In this document: in pieces, positions 19,436 to 27,804 of the stretch | Layout of the letters: the number at the start of each line of letters is the position of its first letter | Numbering within the stretch: position 1 is the first letter of the stretch | Assembly (NCBI RefSeq): GCF_006547145.1 | Contig: NZ_CP041244.1 | Coordinates: forward strand, 2,790,001 to 2,854,000 | Origin: Actinomadura sp. WMMA1423 | Lineage (GTDB): Bacteria > Actinomycetota > Actinomycetes > Streptosporangiales > Streptosporangiaceae | Reading direction: 5' to 3' | DNA: 64,000 nt | Made by a program: the position numbers and the translations under genes | The notes under the pieces: model-generated | What the model was told of the DNA's origin: nothing | The model's input: the letters and a program-made list of their open reading frames with translations, nothing else | The model's database searches: none

Positions 19436-20701
19436 ATGGGCGGAGACCTGGGCTCGCTCTACGACGCGCACGCCGACCGCCTGTACGCCTACTGCTGGTC
19501 GCTCGTCGGCGACCAGCTCGCGGCGGCGGCCGTGGGCGACACGTTCAGTGCGGCCGTGCACCAGCCGCCGCGCGGCGACAGCGTGCTCTGGCTCTACTCG
19601 CTCTCCCGGACGGCGTGCGCCGAGCGCGGCGCGTTCAGCGGACGGCCGGGCGCCGGCGCCCCGGGCACGCGCGGCCCGCTGTTCGCCGATCCCGACCCGC
19701 TGCTGCGCGCCGCCGCGGCCCTGCGCTCCGACCACCGCGAGGTGCTGCTGCTGTCGGCGGGCGAATGGCTCGAACCGCACGACATCGCCCGCGTCCTCGG
19801 CATCGCGCCGGACACCGTCGTGCAACTGCTCAACGCGGCCCGGACGCGCCTGGAGCGGGCCGTCCTCGACATCCTCATGCGCGGTACCGCCGAGTCCCGG
19901 CTCGACCTCATCTCCGCGTTCGAGAAGGGTCGGCTGCCGCAGCTGCTCGCCCGGCGGGCCCCCGCGCACGCGCCCGGCTGGCTGCGCGACCGGGTCCTCG
20001 CCGCGTGCGAGGAGGAGGCCACCCGGCCGCTGCCGAGCGTCATCTCGCCGAGCCCGCTCGTCGTGATCGGCCCGGAGCGGGCGGACCGCCGCCGGCGCGC
20101 GAACTCCGGCGTCCTGTCCAAGGGCCTCGGCGCGGCCGCGGGGGTCGCCGCGTCGGCCGCCGCCGTCGTCGGTCTGCTGGTGTCCTGGCCCACGGCCAAG
20201 GGCGGCAGCGCCGCCTCGCTCCTCCCGACGGCGAGCAAGGGGCAGACGCACCCGGCCTCCACGGCGACCGGCGGCGTCCCGCAGAACCCGCCGCCCGGCC
20301 TGACCGGCACCGAGCGCGCGGACGGCAGGTCGCGGAACCCGGTGACGAGCGCGTACGGCACGCCGCCCCAGCAGGCGGGCGGCACCCAGGGCGCTCCGGG
20401 CGGCCCCGGCGGCGGCTCGGCGCCCGCCCCGCCCGCGACCTCTCCGTCGAACGAGCCGGCGAGCGGGAAGCCGCCCGCGTCCGGCACGCCCTCCGAGCCG
20501 GAGCAGCCGTCCACGCCTCCGGACGACCCGACGCCGACCACTCCCCCGGACTCGCCGTCCGACCCGGCGACCCCGCCGGACGACGGGTCCACCGACCCGA
20601 CGACGCCGCCGACCGACACCCCGACCGACCCGCCGTCGGACCCGGGCGGCCCGAGCCCGAGCCCGACGTCGAACCCGGCCCCGCAGCCGGGCGAGGGCTG
20701 A
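19436..20701 (+). CDS. ECF-type sigma factor domain fused to a membrane anchor and Pro/Thr-rich external tail
   Basis: This 421-residue protein starts with a compact sigma-like module: region 2-like LYDAHADRLYAYCWSLVGD and region 4-like ALRSDHREVLLLSAGEWL...IARVLGIAPDTVVQLLNAA. After a linker to about residue 225 comes one membrane helix (about 229-246) and then some 170 residues of Pro/Thr/Ser/Gly/Asp-rich low-complexity sequence predicted to lie outside. The recognition of region 2 is weak, so promoter binding is not certain. A sigma-like domain tethered to the membrane in the same chain would not need a separate anti-sigma factor for retention. Release by proteolysis is a speculation favoured by the rhomboid-like gene just downstream. 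Confidence 0.75.
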   Translation: MGGDLGSLYDAHADRLYAYCWSLVGDQLAAAAVGDTFSAAVHQPPRGDSVLWLYSLSRTACAERGAFSGRPGAGAPGTRGPLFADPDPLLRAAAALRSDHREVLLLSAGEWLEPHDIARVLGIAPDTVVQLLNAARTRLERAVLDILMRGTAESRLDLISAFEKGRLPQLLARRAPAHAPGWLRDRVLAACEEEATRPLPSVISPSPLVVIGPERADRRRRANSGVLSKGLGAAAGVAASAAAVVGLLVSWPTAKGGSAASLLPTASKGQTHPASTATGGVPQNPPPGLTGTERADGRSRNPVTSAYGTPPQQAGGTQGAPGGPGGGSAPAPPATSPSNEPASGKPPASGTPSEPEQPSTPPDDPTPTTPPDSPSDPATPPDDGSTDPTTPPTDTPTDPPSDPGGPSPSPTSNPAPQPGEG

Positions 20702-20722
20702 CCGGGACGCCTCCGCGCGAGG

Positions 20723-21403
20723 TCAGGTCTGCGCGGTGCCCGCGACCGGGGCGCCGGTGGCGGGCACCGGGCCGAGCGGCGTCCGCTTGCGCCGGCGTTC
20801 CAGCGCCAGGAGGAGCCATCCGACGAGCGCGCCGGTGAGCATGGCCACCACGTGGCCGACGGCGGCGACCTCCAGCGAGAGCAGGCCGTCCAGCAGCACG
20901 GGCACGAGCGCGCACCAGCCGGCCAGCGCGAGCAGCCGGCGGAAGCGCCCGTGCCCGTACAGGAAGGCCGCGACGAGCGCCGCGCACAGCACGTAGGACG
21001 GCCCGACGTCGGGGATCGTGCGGACGGAGTCCGAGAGCAGGCCCGCCTCCAGCCGCACCAGCGCGACGCCTTGGCTGATGAGCGTGCCGAGGACGTGCGA
21101 TGCGCTGATGAGGACGACGGCCCGCAGGTTTCCGAACCGCCGGGTGATGGGGAACAGCCCGATCGCCGCCGCGACGAGCAGCACGCCCTGCGCCCCCTCG
21201 GCGACGAACGCCGAGACGACCAGCGTCCCCACCGGGTTGACCGCGAGGTTGGCCAGGTTGGTGCTGGCCCAGGCGATGACGGCCTGCCGCGCTCCCGGCG
21301 GCAGGACCAGTGCCTGCACCATCCACATGGCCGCGAACAGCCCGAGGAAGGTCACCGGCATCGGATAGGACCTGAGGATCCGGCCAAGCCTCGCGAAACC
21401 CAT
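20723..21403 (-). CDS. Rhomboid-like integral membrane protein
   Basis: About 226 residues with six to seven membrane segments. A possible catalytic serine lies in DVGPSYVLCAALVA (GxSx instead of the usual GxSG) and a possible partner histidine in VGHVVAMLTGALVGW, the GHxxAxxxG pattern of rhomboid helix 6. Rhomboids cleave membrane helices. The weak match could also mean a rhomboid-like pseudoprotease. It is convergent with the membrane-tethered sigma gene, 21 bp away. ATG 21403 is directly preceded by an in-frame GTG. Confidence 0.65.
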   Translation of the reverse strand: MGFARLGRILRSYPMPVTFLGLFAAMWMVQALVLPPGARQAVIAWASTNLANLAVNPVGTLVVSAFVAEGAQGVLLVAAAIGLFPITRRFGNLRAVVLISASHVLGTLISQGVALVRLEAGLLSDSVRTIPDVGPSYVLCAALVAAFLYGHGRFRRLLALAGWCALVPVLLDGLLSLEVAAVGHVVAMLTGALVGWLLLALERRRKRTPLGPVPATGAPVAGTAQT

Positions 21404-21428
21404 CACACCGGCAGCCTAGACCGGGGAC

Positions 21429-23048
21429 CTACGCGGCCACCGCGCCTTCGACCGGAGAGGTCCCGCGCCGCACGAGGAGCGCGGCGAGGATCGCGACGAG
21501 CGCGACGGCCCCCGCCACGGTCAGGGACGTCTGGAAGCCGTCCATGAACGCGAGGTGGCTCCCGGTCGTGATGGCGTCGGCCGCCGGCTCCGGCGTGCCG
21601 GGCGGAACGGGCGCGACACCCTGCGAGACGAGCCCGCCCTGCCCTTCCAGCTGCCGCGCCGCCGCGCCGGGAAGCCCCGCGCCGGTCAGCCGCCCGAACA
21701 GCACGTCCCCGACCTTGGTGGACAGGAGCACTCCGAGCACCGACGTGCCGAGGACGCCGCCGACCTGCGCGGCGGTCTGCTGGAGGCCGCCCGCGACGCC
21801 CGCGAGGTGGGCGGGCGCGTTGCCGACGATGGCCTCGGTCCCGGCGACGATGACCATCCCGAAGGCCAGGCCGACCAGGACGAACCACGGCCACAGCTGC
21901 ACGTACGGGGCGTCCACCCCGATGCGCGACAGGCCGAACATCGCGGCCGCGGTGAACGCCATCCCGAGGACGAGCGGCACCCGGGGCCCGAACCGGCTGG
22001 TCAGCGCGCCCGCCACCGGGGAGGCGACGATGAACACGCCGGTCATCGGCAGCATCCGCACGCCCGCGTCCACCGGGCTCATGCCGTGCACCTGCTGCAG
22101 GTACAGGGTGATGAAGAAGATCGTCCCGAACATCCCGAAGAAGCCGAGGACGATGAGGCCGGTCGCCGCCGACAGCGACACCGACCGGAACAGCCCGAGC
22201 GGCAGCAGCGGGCGCTCCACCCTCAGCTCGTTCCACACGAACGCGGCGAACAGCACCACGGACGCGGCGAAGGACACGAGCGGCACCGCGTCGCCGAACC
22301 CGTTCTCGCCCGCCTTGATGAGCCCCCAGACCAGGGCGAACAGCGCGCCGCTGAGCAGCGCGACGCCGGGCAGGTCGAACGAGCCCGCGGCCTCCTCGTC
22401 CCGCGACTCGCGGATCACCCAGAGGCCGACGAGCAGCGCGACCAGCCCGAGCGGGGCGTTCAGGAAGAACACCGACTCCCAGTTGACGTTCTCCACCAGC
22501 AGCCCCGCGACGATCGGACCGCCCGCGATGGAGATGCCGACCGTGGACCCCCAGATGCCGATCGCGGCGTTGAGCCGCTCGGCCGGGAACGTGTTGCGCA
22601 GCAGGGCGAGGCTCGCGGGCTGCAGCAGCGCCCCCGCGAACCCCTGCACGACCCGCCAGAAGATCACCATGCCGAGACCGCCGGAGAGCCCGATCAGCAG
22701 CGACGACACGGCGAACCCGATCACGCCCGCGAGGAAGGTGCGCTTGCGGCCGAACCGGTCGGCGATCTTCCCGGCCGGGATCAGCGAGACGGCGAGCGCC
22801 AGCAGGTAGGCGTTGGTGACCCACTGCAGGCCGGACAGGCTCGCCCCGAGGTCCCTGGCGATCGCGGGGTTGGCGATCGACACGACGGTCGCGTCCAGGC
22901 CCACCATCATCACGCCCAGCGCGACCGCGACGAGCGTGAGCCATGGATGCCCGTGCCCGGCTCTGGCGGGGCGGCCGCGCGCCTGGCCGCGCGGCGTCGC
23001 GTGGGCGGCGCCCGGTTCGAGGATCTCGGCGCCTTGGGATTGAGTCAT
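21429..23048 (-). CDS. MFS drug exporter, DHA2 (EmrB/QacA) family
   Basis: A 539-residue, 14-helix proton-driven exporter. The family motifs include LDATVVSIANPAIARDL in helix 1, the GKIADRFGRKRTF loop 2-3, and GPIVAGLLVENVNWESVFFLNAPLG. It probably expels hydrophobic or cationic toxic compounds. ATG 23048 follows GGAGG. It is divergent from a TetR gene, the usual arrangement for a repressor that is relieved by the pump substrate. Confidence 0.93.
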   Translation of the reverse strand: MTQSQGAEILEPGAAHATPRGQARGRPARAGHGHPWLTLVAVALGVMMVGLDATVVSIANPAIARDLGASLSGLQWVTNAYLLALAVSLIPAGKIADRFGRKRTFLAGVIGFAVSSLLIGLSGGLGMVIFWRVVQGFAGALLQPASLALLRNTFPAERLNAAIGIWGSTVGISIAGGPIVAGLLVENVNWESVFFLNAPLGLVALLVGLWVIRESRDEEAAGSFDLPGVALLSGALFALVWGLIKAGENGFGDAVPLVSFAASVVLFAAFVWNELRVERPLLPLGLFRSVSLSAATGLIVLGFFGMFGTIFFITLYLQQVHGMSPVDAGVRMLPMTGVFIVASPVAGALTSRFGPRVPLVLGMAFTAAAMFGLSRIGVDAPYVQLWPWFVLVGLAFGMVIVAGTEAIVGNAPAHLAGVAGGLQQTAAQVGGVLGTSVLGVLLSTKVGDVLFGRLTGAGLPGAAARQLEGQGGLVSQGVAPVPPGTPEPAADAITTGSHLAFMDGFQTSLTVAGAVALVAILAALLVRRGTSPVEGAVAA

Positions 23049-23088
23049 CGTCGACCTCCGGCATGCTTCACGTTGGCGGGACCAAAAC

Positions 23089-23113
23089 TGTCATGACGTG
23101 ACACTTGTCGTCA
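23089..23113. promoter_or_regulatory. Candidate TetR operator between MFS and TetR genes
   Basis: Overlapping imperfect inverted repeats lie 40 bp upstream of the MFS start: TGTCATGACGTGACA (23089-23103) and TGACG...CGTCA arms (23094-23113). Position and symmetry fit a TetR site, but the match is modest. Confidence 0.4.
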
Positions 23114-23197
23114 ACTGCCCTTGGTGTGGGCACGACATGTTTCACATCACGACACCCAATGGTCGACGGCGGAGTGCCGGGCGATTACAATGCGCGC

Positions 23198-23869
23198 ATG
23201 ACCGCGACCGCCCCCGAGACCGGCGCGCCCGGCCCCGGTTCCCAGCCCCCGGGCAGGCGCGAACGCAAGAAGCAGCGCACCCGGGAGGCGCTCGTCGACG
23301 CGGCGTTCACCCTCTTCGCCGAGAAGGGGTTCGACGCCACCACCGTCGAGGAGATCGCCGACGCCGTGGACGTCTCGTCCCGCACGTTCTTCCGCTACTT
23401 CGCCTCGAAGGAGGACGTCGCCCTCACCTTCCAGGAGGAGCAGACCCGCGCCGTCCTGGCGAAGTTCGCCGAGCGCCCCCCGGACGAGCCGATCATGACC
23501 GCGCTGCGGCGCACCGTGGTGGAGATCGCGCGTGCCTGCGAGGCCGGCGAGCTCGGGTTCGAGCCCGGGCGCTTCGAGTGCATGCTGACGATGATGAGCG
23601 ACAGCCCGACGCTGATGGCGGGCAGCCTGGAGCACGCGCAGCGCAAGCAGGCGCTGCTGACCGAGGCCATCGCCGAGCGGATGGGGCTCGATCCCGCCGC
23701 CGACCTGCGCCCGCTCGTCGTCGCCGCCGCCACCACCTGCGCCTTCCAGGCCTCCGCAGACGCCGTCAACCGCATCGGCGGGACGTTCGCCACGCTCTCG
23801 GAGACCGTCGACCAGGCCTTCGCCATCCTCGAAGGCGGCCTGAACGACCCCGCCCCGCCCCGCGACTGA
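23198..23869 (+). CDS. TetR family transcriptional regulator
   Basis: A 223-residue repressor. The N-terminal TetR HTH is clear (REALVDAAFTLFAEKGFDATTVEEIADAVDVSSRTFFRYFASKED in overlapping conserved blocks, about residues 28-72), followed by an all-helical ligand domain. ATG 23198 is chosen over an in-frame ATG at 23105, which adds unconserved residues and lies in the operator region. It is divergent from the MFS exporter and probably represses it and itself. Confidence 0.9.
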   Translation: MTATAPETGAPGPGSQPPGRRERKKQRTREALVDAAFTLFAEKGFDATTVEEIADAVDVSSRTFFRYFASKEDVALTFQEEQTRAVLAKFAERPPDEPIMTALRRTVVEIARACEAGELGFEPGRFECMLTMMSDSPTLMAGSLEHAQRKQALLTEAIAERMGLDPAADLRPLVVAAATTCAFQASADAVNRIGGTFATLSETVDQAFAILEGGLNDPAPPRD

Positions 23870-23905
23870 CTCGCCCGGCCGGGCCCGGCGCCCGATCCGG
23901 CGAAC

Positions 23906-23923
23906 GCCCCGTCCGGACGGGCG
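23906..23923 (+). terminator. Possible terminator after TetR gene
   Basis: CCCGTCCGGACGGG is a perfect palindrome 37 bp after the TetR stop; the U-tract is absent, so the call is weak. Confidence 0.35.
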
Positions 23924-24049
23924 CTTGAGCCGCGTGGACGGCGACTGACCTGCGGCGACGTGGTCGCGCGGGGTGTGCGCGGGCGCGCCGGGGGTACTTG
24001 CCGTGCGAACCGGGGGACGCCCCGTCCCCGCACGGAGGAGGTGGGCGAC

Positions 24050-25477
24050 ATGGCTCCGAACGACCCGCCCCGCGCCGGGCGCGGCGGCCGCGACCTGGAG
24101 GTCAACCCGATCTTCAGCCGGGAGCCGATGACGATCCCGCGGTACCGGCTGCCCGCCGGGGAGATGGAACCGTCCACCGCCTACCAGGTGGTCCACGACG
24201 AGCTGATGCTGGACGGCAACGCCCGGCTCAACCTGGCGACGTTCGTGTCGACGTGGGCCGAGCCGGAGGCGCGGATGCTGATGGCCGAGTGCGAAGCGAA
24301 GAACATGATCGACAAGGACGAGTACCCGCGCACCGCCGAGCTGGAGACCCGGTGCGTGCGCATGCTCGCCCAGCTGTGGCACGCCGAGCACCCGCACCGG
24401 GCGGTGGGCTGCTCCACCACCGGGTCGAGCGAGGCCGCGATGCTCGGCGGGCTCGCGCTCAAGCGCCGCTGGCGGGAGCGGCGGCGGGCCGCGGGCGAGC
24501 CGGCCGACCGGCCCAACCTCGTCATGGGCGTCAACGTGCAGATCTGCTGGGAGAAGTTCGCGAACTACTTCGAGGTCGAGCCCCGCTACGCGCCGATGGA
24601 GGGCGACCGCTTCCACCTCGGCGCGCACGAGGCGGTGGAGCTGTGCGACGAGAACACCATCGGCGTCGTCGCCGTCCTCGGGTCCACGTTCGACGGGAGC
24701 TACGAGCCGGTGGCCGACATCGCCTCGGCGCTCGACGACCTCCAGGCGGGCGGCGGGCCCGACGTCCCCGTCCATGTGGACGGGGCGTCCGGCGCGATGA
24801 TCGCGCCGTTCCTCGACCCTCAGCTGCTCTGGGACTTCCGGCTGCCGCGGGTCGCCTCCATCAACACCTCCGGCCACAAGTACGGGCTGGTCATGCCGGG
24901 CGTCGGGTGGGCGCTGTGGCGGGACGAGGAGGCCCTGCCGGACGACCTCGTCTTCCATGTCAACTACCTCGGCGGCGACATGCCGACGTTCGCGCTGAAC
25001 TTCTCGCGCCCCGGCGCGCAGGTCGTCGCCCAGTACTACAACTTCCTGCGGCTCGGCTTCGACGGGTACCGCCGCGTCCAGCAGACGTGCCGGGACGTCG
25101 CCACCCGGCTGGCCGCCGAGATCGACGGGACCTACCCCTACTCCACGCTCACCGGCGGCGGCGACCTCCCGGTCTTCGCCTTCCGGATCCGGGAGGACTT
25201 CGACGGCTTCACCGTCTACGACGTCTCCGCCGCGCTGCGCGAGTCCGGCTGGCTCGTGCCCGCCTACAGCTTCCCCGAGAACCGCACCGACCTCGACGTC
25301 CTGCGCGTCGTGGTGCGCAACGGGTTCGGGCACGACCTCGCCGACCTGTTCATGGACGACCTGCGCCGCGCCACGCTCCGGCTCCGCTCCCAGAAGCAGC
25401 CCCACCGCGACCCGCGGCAGGCCAGCGGCTTCGCCCACGGCGCCGAACCCAAGAAGGTCCGGGCCAGGAAGGTCTGA
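24050..25477 (+). CDS. gadB: Glutamate decarboxylase
   Basis: A 475-residue PLP enzyme of group II decarboxylases, converting glutamate to GABA and CO2 with proton consumption. It has the full family pattern: substrate-binding NLATFVSTW, TTGSSEAAMLGGLALKRRW, VHVDGASGAMIAPF, and the PLP lysine in INTSGHKYG (Lys277). ATG 24050 has a GGAGGAGG site. The frame is open upstream, but ATG 24050 matches the family start. No antiporter gene lies next to it, so it is not a classical acid-resistance operon. It is convergent with the fadE26-like gene. Confidence 0.95.
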   Translation: MAPNDPPRAGRGGRDLEVNPIFSREPMTIPRYRLPAGEMEPSTAYQVVHDELMLDGNARLNLATFVSTWAEPEARMLMAECEAKNMIDKDEYPRTAELETRCVRMLAQLWHAEHPHRAVGCSTTGSSEAAMLGGLALKRRWRERRRAAGEPADRPNLVMGVNVQICWEKFANYFEVEPRYAPMEGDRFHLGAHEAVELCDENTIGVVAVLGSTFDGSYEPVADIASALDDLQAGGGPDVPVHVDGASGAMIAPFLDPQLLWDFRLPRVASINTSGHKYGLVMPGVGWALWRDEEALPDDLVFHVNYLGGDMPTFALNFSRPGAQVVAQYYNFLRLGFDGYRRVQQTCRDVATRLAAEIDGTYPYSTLTGGGDLPVFAFRIREDFDGFTVYDVSAALRESGWLVPAYSFPENRTDLDVLRVVVRNGFGHDLADLFMDDLRRATLRLRSQKQPHRDPRQASGFAHGAEPKKVRARKV

Positions 25478-25524
25478 GGGCGGCGGACCGCCGCGTCACA
25501 CCCAGCTGACCCCCTGCCGGGGCA

Positions 25525-26697
25525 TCAGCGGGGCGCCCGGGGCAGGCCGAGGCCTATCATCGCGATCAGCTCGCGCTGGATCTCGTTGACGCCGCCGCCG
25601 AAGGTCAGCACGAGCGCGCCCTTGGCGAGCCGGTCCTGGGAGGCCATGAAGTCCGCCGTCTCCGGATCGCCCGGATCGCCGTAGCGGGCGAGGACGTCCC
25701 CGACGATCCGGCCGACCTCCTGCATCCGCTCCGAGGCGTAGATCTTGGTGGCGGACGCGTCGGCCGCCCCGAGCCAGCCGAGGTCCTGGTTCGCCGCGAC
25801 CTGCCAGTTGAGGAGCTCGTTGGCGCGCAGGTAGGCGTAGACCTGCGCGACGGCGCGGCGCACGGCCGGCTCCTCGATCAGCGGGCGGCCGCCCGGTCCG
25901 GGGGTCGTGCGGGCCCAGCGCGCGAACCGGACGTGGGTGTGCCCGATGTTCCCGGCCGGCCCGAGCGTGACCCGCTCGTGGTTGAGCTGGTTGACGATGA
26001 GGTCCCAGCCCTTGTTCTCCTCGCCGATCAGCATGTCGGCCGGGACGCGGACGTCCTGGAAGTACGTCGAGTTCGTGTGGTGCGCGCCGTCCATCGTGAT
26101 GATCGGCGTCCAGGAGAAGCCCGGGTCCTCGCAGTCCACGATGAGCATCGAGATGCCCTTGTGCTTCTTGGCCTCCGGGTCGGTGCGGGCCGCGAGCCAC
26201 ACGTAGTCGGCGTGGTGGGCACCGGAGGTGAAGATCTTCTGGCCGTTGACGACGTAGTGGTCGCCGTCGCGCACGGCGGTGGTGCGCAGCGCCGCGAGGT
26301 CGGTGCCGGCGCCCGGCTCGCTGTAGCCGATCGCGAAGTGGCACTCGCCCGCGAGGATGCGCGGGATGAAGTACTCCTTGTGCGCGTCCGACCCGTACTG
26401 CAGGATCGTCGGCGCCACGGAGTTCAGCGTGATCAGCGGGTAGGTGACCTCGGCGCGGGCGATCTCGGTGGCGAAGATCGTCTGCTCGACCGGGCCGTAG
26501 CCCCGGCCGCCGTACTCCTTCGGGAGCGCGACGCCGAGCATCCCGTCGCGGCCGAGGCGCCGGCAGTGCTCCAGGTAGGCCGGGCCGAACGGATCGGCGC
26601 GGATGGCGGCGCGCTGCTCCGCGGTCAGGCAGTTCTCGAAGTACTCGCGCAGCTCGGCCCGCAGCCGCTTCTGCTCGTCGGTCAGGTCGATGAACAT
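25525..26697 (-). CDS. fadE26: Acyl-CoA dehydrogenase, FadE26-like subunit
   Basis: A 390-residue flavoprotein with FAD- and substrate-binding blocks FAIGYSEPGAGTDLAAL, KIFTSGAHHADYVWLAAR and the C-terminal GGGVNEIQRELIAMIGLGLPR. Together with the shorter partner upstream and the acyl-CoA ligase, the order ligase, short ACAD, long ACAD matches fadD17-fadE27-fadE26 of mycobacteria, where the two ACADs form one heteromeric enzyme acting on steroid side-chain CoA esters. ATG 26697 follows the partner stop directly (TGAATG). The assignment to the exact subunit rests on order and pattern, not a search. A KstR-like box precedes the operon. Confidence 0.82.
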   Translation of the reverse strand: MFIDLTDEQKRLRAELREYFENCLTAEQRAAIRADPFGPAYLEHCRRLGRDGMLGVALPKEYGGRGYGPVEQTIFATEIARAEVTYPLITLNSVAPTILQYGSDAHKEYFIPRILAGECHFAIGYSEPGAGTDLAALRTTAVRDGDHYVVNGQKIFTSGAHHADYVWLAARTDPEAKKHKGISMLIVDCEDPGFSWTPIITMDGAHHTNSTYFQDVRVPADMLIGEENKGWDLIVNQLNHERVTLGPAGNIGHTHVRFARWARTTPGPGGRPLIEEPAVRRAVAQVYAYLRANELLNWQVAANQDLGWLGAADASATKIYASERMQEVGRIVGDVLARYGDPGDPETADFMASQDRLAKGALVLTFGGGVNEIQRELIAMIGLGLPRAPR

Positions 26698-27804
26698 TCA
26701 GGCCTCCTGGGCGATGAGGGCGCCGAGCGCGTCGAGCCGGTCCTCGCCGCCGCCGAGCAGCTGCCCGCACTGCTTGCCCCAGGCGAAGTACCGGTGCAGC
26801 GGGTAGGTGATGTCGAGGCCGATGCCGCCGTGCAGGTGCTGGCAGGTGTAGAGCGCCTTCACCACGGGATCGCACGCGTTGTAGGCGGCGACTTCGAGGA
26901 CCTCCTCGGCGTCGTCCGCGCCCTGCGCGAGGCGCCAGACGCCCGCCCAGACGGCCACGTCCAGCGCGCGCTTGGCGATGTAGACGTCCCCGATCTGCAT
27001 CGTGACCGCCTGGAACTGCGCGAGCGCCCGGCCGAACTGCTCGCGGGTCTTGGTGTACTCCTTGGTCAGCTCCAGCGCGCCGTCGATGACGCCGGACGCG
27101 ACGGCGACCGCGCCCGCGACGGCCGTGCGGCGCAGGGTGTCCCAGGCGGCGCCGTCCGCCGTCCCGCCGAGCAGGGCGTCCGCGCCGACCCGGACCCCGT
27201 CCAGGGCGATCCGCGACAGCGGCTCGCCGGTCGCCGACGGCTGCTCGGTGATCGTCACGGCGGCGGGCTCGACGAGGAAGACCCCGATGCCCGCCCCTTC
27301 GACACGCGCCGGGACCAGGATGCGGGACGCCTCCCGCGCGTACGGGACGAACGTCTTCACGCCGTCCAGCACGTAGCCGCCGGCGTCCTCGCGCGCCGTC
27401 GCGGCGACCTCTCCGGTCGGGCCGACCTCCCGGTACGCGCCCGTCAGCACTGCCGCGCCCTCGGTGAGCGGGGCCAGCAGGGCGCGCTGCTCCGCCGTCC
27501 CGTGCGCCGCGATCGGCACCGCCGCCAGGGCCAGCGAGGCGTACGCCGGGACGGGCGCGACGTGGGCGCCGACCTCCCGCAGGACGACCGCCAGCTCGAC
27601 CTGCCCCAGCCCGGCGCCGCCGGCCTCCTCGGGCAGGACGATGCCGAGCAGCCCCGCCTGCGCGAGCGCCTTCCACGTCACGTCGTCATAGGGCGCCCCG
27701 CTCTTCTCGAACGCCTCCAGCCGTTCCTGCGCGGCCTCCCGCGCGAGCACGTCCGCCGCGAGCCCCTTGATCTCTTGCTGGGTCTCGTCGAGGTTGAAGT
27801 CCAC
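26698..27804 (-). CDS. fadE27: Acyl-CoA dehydrogenase, FadE27-like partner subunit
   Basis: A 368-residue, more diverged ACAD-fold protein. It keeps the N-terminal helix pattern and the C-terminal LHGGIGLDITYPLHRYF motif but has a weak central FAD region, as expected for the non-catalytic or cofactor-completing chain of an alpha2beta2 dehydrogenase. GTG 27804 follows the ligase stop without a gap (TGAGTG), and its own stop abuts the next ATG, so equal synthesis of both subunits is likely. Confidence 0.8.
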   Translation of the reverse strand: MDFNLDETQQEIKGLAADVLAREAAQERLEAFEKSGAPYDDVTWKALAQAGLLGIVLPEEAGGAGLGQVELAVVLREVGAHVAPVPAYASLALAAVPIAAHGTAEQRALLAPLTEGAAVLTGAYREVGPTGEVAATAREDAGGYVLDGVKTFVPYAREASRILVPARVEGAGIGVFLVEPAAVTITEQPSATGEPLSRIALDGVRVGADALLGGTADGAAWDTLRRTAVAGAVAVASGVIDGALELTKEYTKTREQFGRALAQFQAVTMQIGDVYIAKRALDVAVWAGVWRLAQGADDAEEVLEVAAYNACDPVVKALYTCQHLHGGIGLDITYPLHRYFAWGKQCGQLLGGGEDRLDALGALIAQEA

